NCBI RefSeq assembly: GCF_009498215.1
Contig: NZ_CP043498.1
Coordinates: forward strand, 1,364,001-1,428,000
Reading direction: 5' to 3'
DNA from: Rhizobium grahamii
GTDB lineage: Bacteria > Pseudomonadota > Alphaproteobacteria > Rhizobiales > Rhizobiaceae
Length of the DNA: 64,000 nt
Of this stretch, positions 54,046-64,000 are shown piece by piece; position 1 is the stretch's first letter, and each line of letters opens with the position of its first letter. Both the position numbers and the translations under genes were made by a program. The notes below the pieces were generated by a model. That model saw only the letters and a list, made by a program, of their open reading frames with translations. It searched no databases and was not told the origin of the DNA.

Positions 54046-54468
54046 ATGGGTCAGCCTGGCATCGATTTTCCGGGCCTCGGTGTAGGCCTGGTCATCTTGC
54101 GTGACCGCAAGATCCTGCTTTATCGTCGGATTCGAGCACCCGAGGCCGGGCATTGGAGCATTGTCGGCGGCAAGGTCGATCATATGGAGCCGGCAGCACG
54201 GGCCGCCCGGCGCGAAGCCGAGGAAGAGACGGGGCTATCAATCGGCCGGGTCGACCTTCTGGGGCCGGCCGAAGTCCTGACCGAGGCTGACGGTCATCAC
54301 TGGATTTCCCTTCTCTACATCGCATCCGAGTTCGAGGGCGAGCCGCAACTGACGGAGCCGGACAAGCTTTCCGCTTTCGGCTGGTTCTCGCGGGCCGACC
54401 TTCCCCAGCCCCTGTCCGCTTTTGCGGAGGCGGCGATCGCGCACCTCGACATGGCTATTTTCGAGTAA
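54046..54468 (+). CDS. Nudix hydrolase
   Basis: A 140-residue protein with a complete Nudix box: GGKVDHMEPAARAARREAEE with ETGL directly after, which matches G-x5-E-x7-REUXEEXGU. It hydrolyses nucleoside diphosphate derivatives; the substrate is unknown. ATG 54046 lies 7 bases after the helicase stop, so the two are likely co-transcribed. Confidence 0.9.
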   Translation: MGQPGIDFPGLGVGLVILRDRKILLYRRIRAPEAGHWSIVGGKVDHMEPAARAARREAEEETGLSIGRVDLLGPAEVLTEADGHHWISLLYIASEFEGEPQLTEPDKLSAFGWFSRADLPQPLSAFAEAAIAHLDMAIFE

Positions 54469-54478
54469 GTCGATTTAG

Positions 54479-54796
54479 TTAGCCGGCTCGCAGTGCGGCC
54501 TCGTAAGCAAGCCGCACCCAGCGCGCCATCAGATCCGGATCATCGAAAGCGTCGTCCGGTATGGACCAATACGGCATCTTGACCGGCGTGCCCTTCTTTC
54601 CTTCGTAGACCCATTGGGAGGCGCCGGCTTCGGCAAACTCCGCGCTGCTCACCTCATCCGCCTTCAGCAGCATCTCGCCTCTCAGCTCAATGGCGATGAT
54701 GCGGCCCAGATGGTAAATCCCTTTACCGCCAAACATCCGTTTGATGGTGACCGGCCCGAGCCCCTGAAACATCTCTTCGATCGCTGCTGCGTCCAT
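54479..54796 (-). CDS. TfoX N-terminal domain protein
   Basis: A 105-residue protein with the TfoX/Sxy N-terminal domain: MFQGLGPVTIKRMFGGKGIY, then YHLGRIIAIELRGEMLLKAD. In enteric and Vibrio relatives the family controls competence genes; in rhizobia the role is unclear and the C-terminal domain of true TfoX is missing. It is the last gene of the cox-type operon, starting 3 bases after the previous stop. Confidence 0.85.
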   Translation of the reverse strand: MDAAAIEEMFQGLGPVTIKRMFGGKGIYHLGRIIAIELRGEMLLKADEVSSAEFAEAGASQWVYEGKKGTPVKMPYWSIPDDAFDDPDLMARWVRLAYEAALRAG

Positions 54797-54799
54797 TGC

Positions 54800-56434
54800 C
54801 TATTCCTTCAGAGTGCCGCCCGCGGCGACCACGGCTTCCGGCGTATCGACATCGAGATGCGCACCATCTCCAATCTCGACATCAATGACGGGAAGCCCAG
54901 AGCTTTCAATAATATGTCGCGCACCTATGTCACCTTCGAGGTGCAGGACCGCATCCCGCAGCGCGCGCGGCAAGATAACCGGATTGCCGCGCTTGCCACG
55001 GCTTACCGCCCTGACGATCGCATGTCCCCCGGAGCGGCGAAAAGCCGTGATGAGGAGATCCATGTCACCCGACGATACGCCTGGCATATCAGCCAGCAGA
55101 ACCAGAACGCCATCGGCTCGCATTGCCTCCGATGAGGCAAATCCGGCTCCAAGCGAGGAGGCCATTCCGGAAGCAAAGTCCGGATTTTGAACGAGGGCCA
55201 CATCGAGCCCGTCTAGTTTCGCCTCTATTTCGTCCCGTCGATGTCCCGTCACCACGCTGACGGAGGCAGCACCGCTTTCGAGCGCGGCGAGCGCGCAACG
55301 CCGCACGAGGGGCACCCCCTCGAACTCCGCAAGCAGCTTGTGTGGGCCGCCCTCGCCCATGCGCCGCGCGCGCCCGGCCGCCAGTACAACGGCAGCAACG
55401 GTGGTCTCCTTGACATCGGCGACCTGCGGTTCCCGCAATTGCGGGCGCGAACGAATCTCCATCAACAGACCTCCCACACCCATGCCGCTGATATCGAGCG
55501 CCGTGATCGGCTCCCCGGCGAGAATGCGATTGAGCACCCAGTCGAAACCATTCTCTTTTGGGCTCCGCGCGCAACCTGGTGCCCCGACAACCGGGATATT
55601 CCCGACGCGGCCGAGCACAAGAAGATTGCCGGGATCGACGGGCATCCCGACCTGAATCACCTCGCCGCCGGCAAGACGTATCGCCTCGGGGATGACATCG
55701 TGAGCGTCGATAACCGCAGAAGCGCCGAAGACCACGATCATCCTGGGGCCGGCAGCGGCTCGCGATGCCGCGTTCCGGATCGCATCCGCCACCGCGTCCG
55801 CCCGATGTGCCACCCGGTCCTCGCCAATCAAGCGGCTACCCGACGGCGCAAGGCGTTGCGCGAGTATCCGGGCAGTCTTGTCCATCACAGCAGGCTTCAG
55901 CGACGGAAGCTCTGTTGCGACCAGTCGCACGGCATGCGCCTCGAACGGCTTGACCTCGAAGGCGGTCGACGCCCGCAGGATGGCGCAAGCTTCATCGACC
56001 TTCTCACCGGGAACTGCGAGAGGAATGATCTTGAATGTCGCCACCATGTCGACTGTTCGCACCGGCACATGGTCGTTCAGGCATGCAAGCGTAATGCCCG
56101 GATCAACTCTATTGACGCGATCGACGACATCTCTATCGACCACGAAAAGCCCTTCTACGGAGGAGTAGACATTCACCCGCCCTGTCGCCGCTTCCGAAAA
56201 GGAGAGATGATCCGGCTCTATCGCCTCGGCCAGCTTTCGTGCAGCGACATCCTCACTGAGGTCGCCGTCTTCAAGCCGCGCGGCGATCACCGATCCGACT
56301 CCCGCTGCGTGAAGCCTCTCTATATCCTCGCTGGTCAGCAGATGCCCCTTCGGAAAGCTCTGGCCAGCAAATCTCACGGAATGCGCAAGCACTACGCCTT
56401 CGGCATCTCCTGTCGCAAACTCGCCGAACTTCAT
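54800..56434 (-). CDS. fusion protein: molybdopterin-binding domain plus MobA-like nucleotidyltransferase
   Basis: A 544-residue protein with two parts. Residues about 1-330 resemble the MoeA/MogA-type molybdopterin-binding domain (PKGHLLTSEDIERLHAAGVG and FGASAVIDAHDVIPEAIRLA). Residues about 345-544 are a MobA-like transferase (VVLAAGRARRMGEGGPHKLL, LVLLADMPGVSSGDMDLL). The likely role is attaching CMP or otherwise tailoring the molybdenum cofactor of a xanthine dehydrogenase-family enzyme. It starts within the XdhC stop (ATGA overlap). Confidence 0.9.
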   Translation of the reverse strand: MKFGEFATGDAEGVVLAHSVRFAGQSFPKGHLLTSEDIERLHAAGVGSVIAARLEDGDLSEDVAARKLAEAIEPDHLSFSEAATGRVNVYSSVEGLFVVDRDVVDRVNRVDPGITLACLNDHVPVRTVDMVATFKIIPLAVPGEKVDEACAILRASTAFEVKPFEAHAVRLVATELPSLKPAVMDKTARILAQRLAPSGSRLIGEDRVAHRADAVADAIRNAASRAAAGPRMIVVFGASAVIDAHDVIPEAIRLAGGEVIQVGMPVDPGNLLVLGRVGNIPVVGAPGCARSPKENGFDWVLNRILAGEPITALDISGMGVGGLLMEIRSRPQLREPQVADVKETTVAAVVLAAGRARRMGEGGPHKLLAEFEGVPLVRRCALAALESGAASVSVVTGHRRDEIEAKLDGLDVALVQNPDFASGMASSLGAGFASSEAMRADGVLVLLADMPGVSSGDMDLLITAFRRSGGHAIVRAVSRGKRGNPVILPRALRDAVLHLEGDIGARHIIESSGLPVIDVEIGDGAHLDVDTPEAVVAAGGTLKE

Positions 56435-57450
56435 TGCTGGACGCTATCCCTTGCCACTATTTCCCGTGTCCTCAGCGACTGAATGACATCGGCCAGGATC
56501 GCCACGGCGATCTCCGCCGGGTTGGATGCGCCGATATTGAGCCCGATCGGCGCATGGATCCCGGCAAGCACCGCGTCATCGAAGCCCTCGGCCCGAAGCC
56601 GCTCAAGCCGCGAGGCATGCGTCTTGCGGCTGCCAAGCGCCCCGACATAGAGGCAACCCGCTCTCAAGGCCTCGGCAATCGCGAAGTCATCGATCTTCGG
56701 ATCGTGCGTTACCGCGACCAGTGCGGTGTACCGATCAAGAGGTCGTTCCTTGAGTACATCGATTGGCCAGTCGGCGACAAGTTCGACGTCCGGGAAACGA
56801 TCCGGCGTGGCAAACGCGGTCCGTGGATCGATGATCCTGATATCGAAGCCGGCAAGTTTTGCCATCGGCGCAAGCACCTGGCTGATATGGACCGCGCCAA
56901 TGACGACAATCTCGGGAGGCGGCAGATAAACGTTGAGAAAGAAGGACTTGCCTTCAACCTCGACCAGCGCGGATTTCCCGGATCGAAACGCTCCGTCCAG
57001 AGTTGCACGAAGCGCCGGCGCTATTTCTTGTCCTTCTGCGGCGATGAAGGCCTTGCCGTCGTCGAGCGACGTTATCAGCGCCACGGCCTCGCGCCGGTCG
57101 CGACAGTCGTTCAGCCGCTCGATATCGAAACTCAAGCTCTCAAGATAGACGCGGATCCGCCCCCCGCAGGACAGTCCGACCCGCCACGCAGTTTCATCGG
57201 CAACCCCGAACTCCAGGGTCTTTGCCGCTCTGTCGGCAATTACATCCAGCGCTTCGGCGATGACCGCACCTTCGACGCAGCCTCCCGATACCGATCCCTC
57301 GAAGTTCCCTTCACCGTCAATCACCAGATGGCTACCGACAGGCCGCGGGGCCGATCCCCATGTCTCAATAACCGTTGCGATCGCAACATCGCGCCCGACC
57401 TTCTTCCAGGCCTCCGCGACTGCCAATGGGTGCAATAGACCTTCGCTCAT
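56431..57450 (-). CDS. XdhC/CoxI-family molybdenum-hydroxylase maturation protein
   Basis: A 339-residue protein of the XdhC/CoxI family that handles the molybdenum cofactor before insertion. Landmarks are GSAPRPVGSHLVIDGEGNFE, SVSGGCVEGAVI with its conserved Cys, and the Rossmann-like C-terminal domain (VVIGAVHISQVLAPMAKLAG, VAVTHDPKIDD). It overlaps the stop of the CoxE-like gene by 4 bases and the start of the MobA fusion by 4 bases, a tight coupling. Confidence 0.9.
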   Translation of the reverse strand: MSEGLLHPLAVAEAWKKVGRDVAIATVIETWGSAPRPVGSHLVIDGEGNFEGSVSGGCVEGAVIAEALDVIADRAAKTLEFGVADETAWRVGLSCGGRIRVYLESLSFDIERLNDCRDRREAVALITSLDDGKAFIAAEGQEIAPALRATLDGAFRSGKSALVEVEGKSFFLNVYLPPPEIVVIGAVHISQVLAPMAKLAGFDIRIIDPRTAFATPDRFPDVELVADWPIDVLKERPLDRYTALVAVTHDPKIDDFAIAEALRAGCLYVGALGSRKTHASRLERLRAEGFDDAVLAGIHAPIGLNIGASNPAEIAVAILADVIQSLRTREIVARDSVQQ

Positions 57451-58706
57451 GGCTGGCCCTTCATTCGAACGAGAAATCGCCGCGGATCGTAGGTAGCCGA
57501 CCGGCTCTCGCCAAGGGCCGTCGCGAGGTCGGCCAGCGACGAAAGATTGTGAACCGGCCGGAATTCGTCGACATGCGGAAGCATGGCTTTCACCCCCCGC
57601 GCGCGCGGCTCGAAACCGTCGAAACGAAGCAAAGGATTGAGCCAGATCAGCCGTCGACAGGATCGATGCAGCCTATCCATCTCCGCCGCGAGAAGCTCCG
57701 TCCCCTCCCGCTCCAGACCATCGGTAATCAGCAGGACGACCGCGCCCTGCCCGAGCACGCGCCGCGCCCAGAGCCGGTTGAACTCCTTCAACGTCTCGCC
57801 GATGCGCGTCCCGCCAGACCAATCCCTGACGGCGGCCGCGCATTCGTCCATCGCCTCGTCGGGATCCTTGTGACGCATCTGGCGCGTGACATTCGTCAAT
57901 CGCGTCCCGAACAGAAACGTATGCACCCTCCGCCGCTTCTCGCTCAGAACATGCATGAAATGCAAAAAGATCCGCGTGTACTGGCTCATCGAGCCGGAGA
58001 TATCCGCAAGCACAACCAGTGGCGGCTGGATCTCCCTGATCTCCCGGTATCGCGGCAGGATCAGCGCGCCGCCGCTGCGCAGGCTCGCGCGCATCGTGGC
58101 GCGAGGGTCGACATGCGCATGCATATGCGACGGTCGGAACCGTCGTGTCCGGACACGATCATCGGGCAAGGTCAGCTTGCCGAGCGCCTTCTTCGCCGCG
58201 GCGATCTCGATCACAGACATCTGCGCAAAGTCCATTCTTCTGAAGACTTCGCTGCCCGACATCGTGAACCTGGCATCGATTTCTACATCGGGATCCTCAC
58301 GCGGAGGTCGGTTATCGGGCCGCTCTCCAAGCAAGGCATCGCTGGCGCGACTTTCTCCCGGCCGCGCCTTCTCCTTCTGCTGCGGCATCGCCCGTGGCGA
58401 CATCATCGCGATCATCTTCTCGACGAGATCGCGAGACCGCCAGAACAGCCGAAAAGCCTCGTCGAAGACGGCCTTGTCCTCATGCCGCTTCACGAAAACG
58501 GCAAAGAGTGCGGAATGGAATTCCTCTCGGGAACCGATACCAATCGCGTCGACAGCCTCGATCGCATCCGCAATGGCACCCGGGCCGATCTTCAGCCCCG
58601 CCTTGCGCAAGATCCGACCGAAAAGAACGATATTATCAGCGAAGCGACCGCCAGCCACAGGCGGCGGAGACTTCACAATACGCTCCCGCTGGTCGGATCC
58701 CTGCAT
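57447..58706 (-). CDS. CoxE-like VWA domain protein
   Basis: A 419-residue protein of the CoxE family. The VWA fold starts near LVVLADISGSMSQY, the full MIDAS D-x-S-x-S. CoxE acts with the MoxR-type CoxD in assembling the sulfur-modified metal site of CO dehydrogenase in characterised systems. It starts 2 bases after the MoxR stop. No CO dehydrogenase structural genes are in this window, so the target enzyme is unknown. Confidence 0.9.
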   Translation of the reverse strand: MQGSDQRERIVKSPPPVAGGRFADNIVLFGRILRKAGLKIGPGAIADAIEAVDAIGIGSREEFHSALFAVFVKRHEDKAVFDEAFRLFWRSRDLVEKMIAMMSPRAMPQQKEKARPGESRASDALLGERPDNRPPREDPDVEIDARFTMSGSEVFRRMDFAQMSVIEIAAAKKALGKLTLPDDRVRTRRFRPSHMHAHVDPRATMRASLRSGGALILPRYREIREIQPPLVVLADISGSMSQYTRIFLHFMHVLSEKRRRVHTFLFGTRLTNVTRQMRHKDPDEAMDECAAAVRDWSGGTRIGETLKEFNRLWARRVLGQGAVVLLITDGLEREGTELLAAEMDRLHRSCRRLIWLNPLLRFDGFEPRARGVKAMLPHVDEFRPVHNLSSLADLATALGESRSATYDPRRFLVRMKGQP

Positions 58707-58708
58707 TG

Positions 58709-59629
58709 CTATCCTGCTGCCTGCATCTCGCGACTTACCTCTTCGAGCACCTTCGTCCCTTCGCCGCCGGTTATCCGGGCGATATCGTCCTGATATTTGA
58801 GGAGCGTGCCAAGGGTGTCCGAAATTGTCTCGGGATCAAGTGCCAGCCGGTCAAGCTCGGTCAGGGCCGTTGCCCAATCGATGGTCTCCGCGACACCAGG
58901 ATTCTTGAAGAGATCGAGTGTCCGCAGCTTCTGAACATAGGCGACGATCTGCTCCGAGAGCGCCGCATTGCACCCCGGAACCTTCCGCCTGATGATCTCC
59001 AACTCCTGCGCGGCCGCAGGATAGTCGACCCAATGGTAGAGACAACGACGCTTCAGCGCGTCGTGAACTTCACGCGTGCGGTTGGTCGTGATGATGACGA
59101 TCGGCGGCTCGGTTGCCTTGATCGTCCCCAGTTCCGGGATAGTGACCTGGAAATCCGATAGCACCTCCAAGAGGAAGGCTTCGAAGGCCTCGTCTGTCCG
59201 ATCGAGTTCGTCGATGAGGAAGACCGGCGCCTTTCCACCGACAGACGACAACGCCTGCAGAACAGGTCGTCTGATCAGATAACGCTCCGAAAAGATGTCG
59301 GATTCGATGCGGCTTCTGTCGGTCGTTCCAGAGGCCTCTGCAAGACGGATTTCCAGCATCTGCGCCGGGTAGTTCCATTCATACACCGCGGACGCGATGT
59401 CGAGCCCTTCGTAGCATTGCAACCGGATGAGTGGCCGGTCCAGAGCGCTTGCAAGGACCTTGGCGATCTCGGTCTTGCCGACACCCGCCTCTCCCTCGAA
59501 GAAGAGCGGACGCTTCATCTTGAGCGCAAGGAAGATAACGGTCGCGAGCGCTCGCCCGGCGAGATAGTTCTGATCGCCCAGCAAGCTGATCGTATCGTCG
59601 ATAGACGATGGCAGTAGCGGATCCGGCAT
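58709..59629 (-). CDS. MoxR-family AAA+ ATPase (CoxD-like)
   Basis: A 306-residue AAA+ ATPase. Walker A is EGEAGVGKTEIAKVLA, Walker B is VFLIDELDRTDEAFEAFLLE, sensor 1 is IITTNRTREVHDALKRR, and the lid follows. MoxR ATPases act as chaperones with VWA proteins for metal-cofactor insertion. ATG 59629 follows AGGGAG by 5 bases; the GTG at 59635 is less likely. It precedes the CoxE-like gene in the operon. Confidence 0.93.
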   Translation of the reverse strand: MPDPLLPSSIDDTISLLGDQNYLAGRALATVIFLALKMKRPLFFEGEAGVGKTEIAKVLASALDRPLIRLQCYEGLDIASAVYEWNYPAQMLEIRLAEASGTTDRSRIESDIFSERYLIRRPVLQALSSVGGKAPVFLIDELDRTDEAFEAFLLEVLSDFQVTIPELGTIKATEPPIVIITTNRTREVHDALKRRCLYHWVDYPAAAQELEIIRRKVPGCNAALSEQIVAYVQKLRTLDLFKNPGVAETIDWATALTELDRLALDPETISDTLGTLLKYQDDIARITGGEGTKVLEEVSREMQAAG

Positions 59630-59650
59630 ACGCACTCCCTTTTAGGGAAG

Positions 59651-60151
59651 TTATAGCGCGTGATAGTCCCGGTTCATATAGAGCAAAGCCGGCTTTTGTT
59701 CATCGAACCTGACGGCCAGTACTTCACCGAAGATGATGTGATGGGTCGTCATCTCCTTTATCTCGGTCACCCGGCAATCGAACGCCGCCAGCGCGTCGCT
59801 CAATACGGGGGCGCCTGTCGCCAGCGTGACGAATTTGCCCGTTGCGAACCGCTCCTCGTTGGTGAGTTGCGTGCGGCCGGAAAAGGCATCGGCGAGTGCC
59901 TGATGATGAGCGCCAAGCGTATTCAACGCGAAAATGCCGCTGCTGAAGAAAATCTCGTTCTTCGGGTTGCTGTTGTTCAGGCACACCAGAACGGTCGCCG
60001 GATTGTCCGAGACGGAGCATGCGGCCGTAATCGTAACGCCTCGGCTTTGGTCACCTGCGGCTGTGGTAACGAGCTGCACATGTCCGCCAAAACGGCTCAT
60101 TGCGTCTCGGTAAAGGCGGGGATCGATCGGTTGCTTGTTCAACAAATGCAT
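59651..60151 (-). CDS. flavin reductase family protein
   Basis: A 166-residue FMN-binding protein of the flavin-reductase (RutF/HpaC-like) family. Landmarks are RLYRDAMSRFGGHVQLVTTA, GVTITAACSVSDNPATVLVC and FALNTLGAHHQALADAFSGR. It would supply reduced flavin to a monooxygenase or act as an independent reductase. It is the first gene of the minus-strand operon, 21 bases before the MoxR ATG, so it may serve the molybdenum-enzyme pathway. Confidence 0.87.
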   Translation of the reverse strand: MHLLNKQPIDPRLYRDAMSRFGGHVQLVTTAAGDQSRGVTITAACSVSDNPATVLVCLNNSNPKNEIFFSSGIFALNTLGAHHQALADAFSGRTQLTNEERFATGKFVTLATGAPVLSDALAAFDCRVTEIKEMTTHHIIFGEVLAVRFDEQKPALLYMNRDYHAL

Positions 60152-60318
60152 TCTCCATCCGGCAGCGCCGGCCTATATCTGCCCCTGCTACTATGACGAC
60201 GATCCGTTACCTTTTCTACAAACATCAAGCGAAAAGCTGACAAATCGTGCGTTTTTCTTTGACGATTGGACGGGGACGGATAAAAGAACATGAAAAAGGT
60301 CAGGGGCGTATAAGTTTT

Positions 60319-61401
60319 ATGAATATCTTGCGTGGCTTAGGATTTCTCGCGCTGCTGCTTATCGCGGCCGGGGAAAGCCATGCGGCAGGTCTCACGATCG
60401 GCGTCGTCGCACCGCAAGAAGGCAATTTCGCCAATCTTGGCGCCCAGATTTTCGCCGGCGCCGAGGGCAAAATCCGGCAGAACGGCGACACCATCGTTCG
60501 CGTCCCGGAAAACTGCGAGGAGAACAGCGGCGGCTCCGTCGCCGATGCGCTGATCGCCGCCAAGGTGCAGGTCGTCGTTGGCTTTCTCTGCTCCGAGACG
60601 CTGGAAGGCGCGCTTCCCAAGCTGAAGGATGCGAACATACCGGCGATATCGGTCTCGGTACGGTCGCGCATTCTCATGGAAGATGCGCTGAAGAATGGTT
60701 GGCCGTTCTACCGCCTGGCACCGAGCGACCGCGCCGAGGCCGCCAAGATCATCGAGGTCATCCTGCGCGACTGGTCCGCGGAGCCGATCGCGCTGATCGA
60801 GGATGGCACGATCCACGGTCGCGAGCTTACCGAAGCGGTTCGCAACGCCCTGGAAGAAAAGGGCCTCAAACCGGTCTTCACCGACACCTACCGTCCCGGC
60901 CAGGAGCAGCAGATCGGGCTCGTGCGCCGACTGAAAAGAGCCGGCGCCACCAAGGTTTTCGTCGGCGGCGATCGAGCTGATATCGCCATACTCGCCCGCG
61001 ATGCCGCAGCCGAAAAGATCCCGTTGACGCTGATGGGCGGAGACGCCATGCGGGCCGCCGATCAGCCGTTGCCGCTTGCCGACGGCGTTCTCGCCGTTAC
61101 GCTGCCGGAATACGCTGCGCGCCCAGAGGCCGCCTCTGTGGTGGAGGCGCTGCGCGCGGCCGGTGCCGAACCGGAGGGCTATACCCTGCCCGCCTATGCG
61201 GCAACCGAAGTTGCCATCAAGGCTGCGCAGGACGCAGGTGGCGATGAGCGCCCGATCGCCCAGCACCTCGGCGGCATGCCATTCGATACCGTCATCGGAC
61301 CGGTTTCCTTCGACGCCGGCCACGAGTTGACCGACAATCCCTATCAGCTTCAGCAGTGGCGTCGCGGCAGCTTTGTCGCCGCTTCTCCACCGGCTGAATG
61401 A
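60319..61401 (+). CDS. periplasmic ligand-binding protein (branched-chain amino acid ABC type)
   Basis: A 360-residue secreted protein. The signal peptide LRGLGFLALLLIAAGESHA is followed by TIGVVAPQEGNFANLGAQIF, typical of type I periplasmic binding proteins (LivJ/Leu-Ile-Val-binding family). Cys pairs around PENCEENSG and GFLCSETLEG could form a disulfide. No ABC permease or ATPase genes are adjacent, so the partner transporter, or a sensing role, is unknown. ATG 60319 is chosen; a longer frame from GTG 60247 is possible. Confidence 0.85.
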   Translation: MNILRGLGFLALLLIAAGESHAAGLTIGVVAPQEGNFANLGAQIFAGAEGKIRQNGDTIVRVPENCEENSGGSVADALIAAKVQVVVGFLCSETLEGALPKLKDANIPAISVSVRSRILMEDALKNGWPFYRLAPSDRAEAAKIIEVILRDWSAEPIALIEDGTIHGRELTEAVRNALEEKGLKPVFTDTYRPGQEQQIGLVRRLKRAGATKVFVGGDRADIAILARDAAAEKIPLTLMGGDAMRAADQPLPLADGVLAVTLPEYAARPEAASVVEALRAAGAEPEGYTLPAYAATEVAIKAAQDAGGDERPIAQHLGGMPFDTVIGPVSFDAGHELTDNPYQLQQWRRGSFVAASPPAE

Positions 61402-61437
61402 CGCTGCCCGGCGACAGGGCACCAATGGAGAGACGAC

Positions 61438-62115
61438 ATGACCAAGCCCATCCGAATTGCCCCTTCCGTACTTGCAGCGGATTTCGCAAAACTCGGCCAG
61501 GAAGTCCGTGATGTAACCGCGGCCGGCGCCGACTGGATCCATCTTGATGTCATGGACGGACACTTCGTCCCGAATATCTCTTTCGGACCTGACGTAATCA
61601 AATCGTTGCGCTCCTACACGGACGCGACGTTCGATTGCCATTTGATGATCGCTCCGGTCGATCCTTATCTCGAGGCCTTTGCCAAGGCCGGTTGCGATCG
61701 GATCACCGTGCATGCCGAGGCCGGTCCCCACCTCCATCGATCGCTGCAGACGATCCGTCACCTCGGCAAGAAGGTCGGCGTGACACTCAATCCCGCAACG
61801 CCTCTGTCGGTGATAGAGAACGTCCTCGACGATATCGACCTCATTCTCATCATGTCGGTAAACCCGGGCTTCGGCGGCCAGAAGTTCATTCCGGCAATGA
61901 CCGACAAGATCGCGGCCGCAAAGTCGCTGATCGGTGACAGACCGATCGATCTCGAGGTGGATGGCGGCGTAACGATCGAGACGGCAGCGATGATCGGTCA
62001 GGCAGGTGCGGATGTGCTCGTCGCCGGCTCGGCGATCTTCAAGGGAGGGTCGGTCGAGGCCTACAAGGCAGCGATTTCAGGCCTTCGAGACGCCGCATCG
62101 GGACGACAGGCCTGA
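61438..62115 (+). CDS. rpe: ribulose-phosphate 3-epimerase
   Basis: Interconverts ribulose 5-phosphate and xylulose 5-phosphate. In this 225-residue TIM barrel the family landmarks are [36 protein letters not shown] with metal-binding residues, [15 protein letters not shown], and [17 protein letters not shown]. It acts on the same substrate pool as RpiA (9.6 kb). Confidence 0.97.
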   Translation: MTKPIRIAPSVLAADFAKLGQEVRDVTAAGADWIHLDVMDGHFVPNISFGPDVIKSLRSYTDATFDCHLMIAPVDPYLEAFAKAGCDRITVHAEAGPHLHRSLQTIRHLGKKVGVTLNPATPLSVIENVLDDIDLILIMSVNPGFGGQKFIPAMTDKIAAAKSLIGDRPIDLEVDGGVTIETAAMIGQAGADVLVAGSAIFKGGSVEAYKAAISGLRDAASGRQA

Positions 62116-62621
62116 GCGAGGATGCCAAACCTCTGCCGGGACGACTGAGGGCGGCGCTGCCGCCCTATTCCGACCTGCTGATCGGTGCCATTCTCTGGGC
62201 GTGCCAGATGCTGCTGTCGGCCGGCCTCGCGCTCTACATCCGCAACAGACTTGAGACGAGCCACAGCGCCGAACTCGCGGCGCTCTATTTTTTCGGAGCG
62301 CTCCTGGCTTGGCCGCTCGCGCTTCCCTGCGCCCGGTTCATTGCCTATCGGCGGCGCATCGAAACGCGCTTCGCGGCATTTTTCCTGGCTCTTGCGGCTT
62401 TTACGATCCTATTGACGGCCTTTCTGTTCGCGATGGACTATCGCGCGTTCTATTCCCAATGGCATGCACCGTTCGGCAGCGTGACCTGGGCTTTCCAGTT
62501 CGTATTCACCGGCGCCAGCGCGGTCTACCAGTTTTCGGTCCTGGGCCTGCGGCTGTTCATGCCCCTCGGCCTGCTTTGCCTGTTCGGCACGAGTTTCATC
62601 CTTGCCAAACGCATGCGTTGA
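62112..62621 (+). CDS. small integral membrane protein; start unclear
   Basis: A mostly hydrophobic protein with about four membrane segments (from [20 protein letters not shown] onward) that I do not recognise. The first ATG in frame is 62208, which would cut into the first helix. In-frame residues reach back to CTG 62112, overlapping the rpe stop (CTGA); alternatively ATG 62122 would be in frame if one G were missing from the run at 62138-62140. The exact start is therefore open; 62112 is shown as the longest plausible version. Confidence 0.5.
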   Translation: MSEDAKPLPGRLRAALPPYSDLLIGAILWACQMLLSAGLALYIRNRLETSHSAELAALYFFGALLAWPLALPCARFIAYRRRIETRFAAFFLALAAFTILLTAFLFAMDYRAFYSQWHAPFGSVTWAFQFVFTGASAVYQFSVLGLRLFMPLGLLCLFGTSFILAKRMR

Positions 62622-62683
62622 GATTGCCGCCCGTCTTTGCTACAGGGGCGCCAGCATTCCATTAGAACGAAAGCAGGAAGCCC

Positions 62684-63991
<1,308 letters not shown>

Positions 63992-64000
63992 CGAAACGAT

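Overview
The window is a gene-dense, GC-rich piece of an alphaproteobacterial chromosome, most likely from the Rhizobiaceae (Rhizobium, Neorhizobium or Agrobacterium type). The pointers are a suf operon in the order sufS2-B-C-D-S1-T-A with Irr/RirA-like operators, an ATP12-type F1 assembly factor, a glutathione-dependent formaldehyde pathway (class III alcohol dehydrogenase plus S-formylglutathione hydrolase), TadE/TadG-type surface proteins, a tandem glycine riboswitch before gcvT, and a palindromic intergenic mosaic repeat of the rhizobial kind. No phage, IS element, transposase or CRISPR array was seen.

Layout. 1-9 kb: the 3' end of a sulfatase/LTA-synthase-like gene, a DUF1003 membrane protein, a winged-helix-like unknown, TadE/TadG-like proteins, class II DAHP synthase, a second VWA-type TadG-like gene (frameshifted) and glutathione reductase. 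9-14.7 kb: rpiA, a DUF2059 protein, a phosphoglycolate-phosphatase-like HAD enzyme, a small repeat-containing secreted protein (frameshifted), lipB, tRNA-Leu(GAG), an EamA transporter and an unknown. 14.7-23.3 kb: the propionyl-CoA carboxylase genes pccA and pccB, separated by an M50 protease, a translationally coupled adhC-GNAT-YaiI-fghA set and a DoxX gene. 23.3-27.1 kb: lipoprotein, ATP12, HAD, RluA-type pseudouridine synthase and CrcB. 27.2-32.2 kb: glycine riboswitch and gcvT-gcvH-gcvP. 32.2-35 kb: small accessory genes, including an orphan acyl carrier protein. 35-42.4 kb: the SUF Fe-S assembly operon. 42.4-50 kb: hydrolase, GNAT, anmK, tyrS, a large AsmA/DUF3971 protein (frameshifted) and bcp. 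50-54.5 kb: ferritin-like DUF455 protein, M23 envelope peptidase, DEAD-box helicase and Nudix. 54.5-60.2 kb: a compact six-gene minus-strand operon (flavin reductase, MoxR ATPase, CoxE-like VWA protein, XdhC-like protein, MPT-binding/MobA fusion, TfoX-like) typical of molybdenum-hydroxylase maturation. 60.3-64 kb: periplasmic binding protein, rpe, a membrane protein and purB.

The most informative non-coding signal is a predicted suf promoter at 42325-42373. There a TGA-N9-TCA (RirA/IRO-like) motif overlaps the -35 box, and a TTTAGAA-N3-TTCTAAA-like (Irr/ICE) dyad overlaps the -10 box.

A second pattern concerns sequence quality. Four genes (TadG-like, small secreted protein, gcvP, DUF3971 protein) are each broken by what looks like one missing base in or beside a G/C run. 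That points to homopolymer under-calling in the assembly rather than four real pseudogenes. Gene functions are family-level assignments made by reading the translations; no database search was run.
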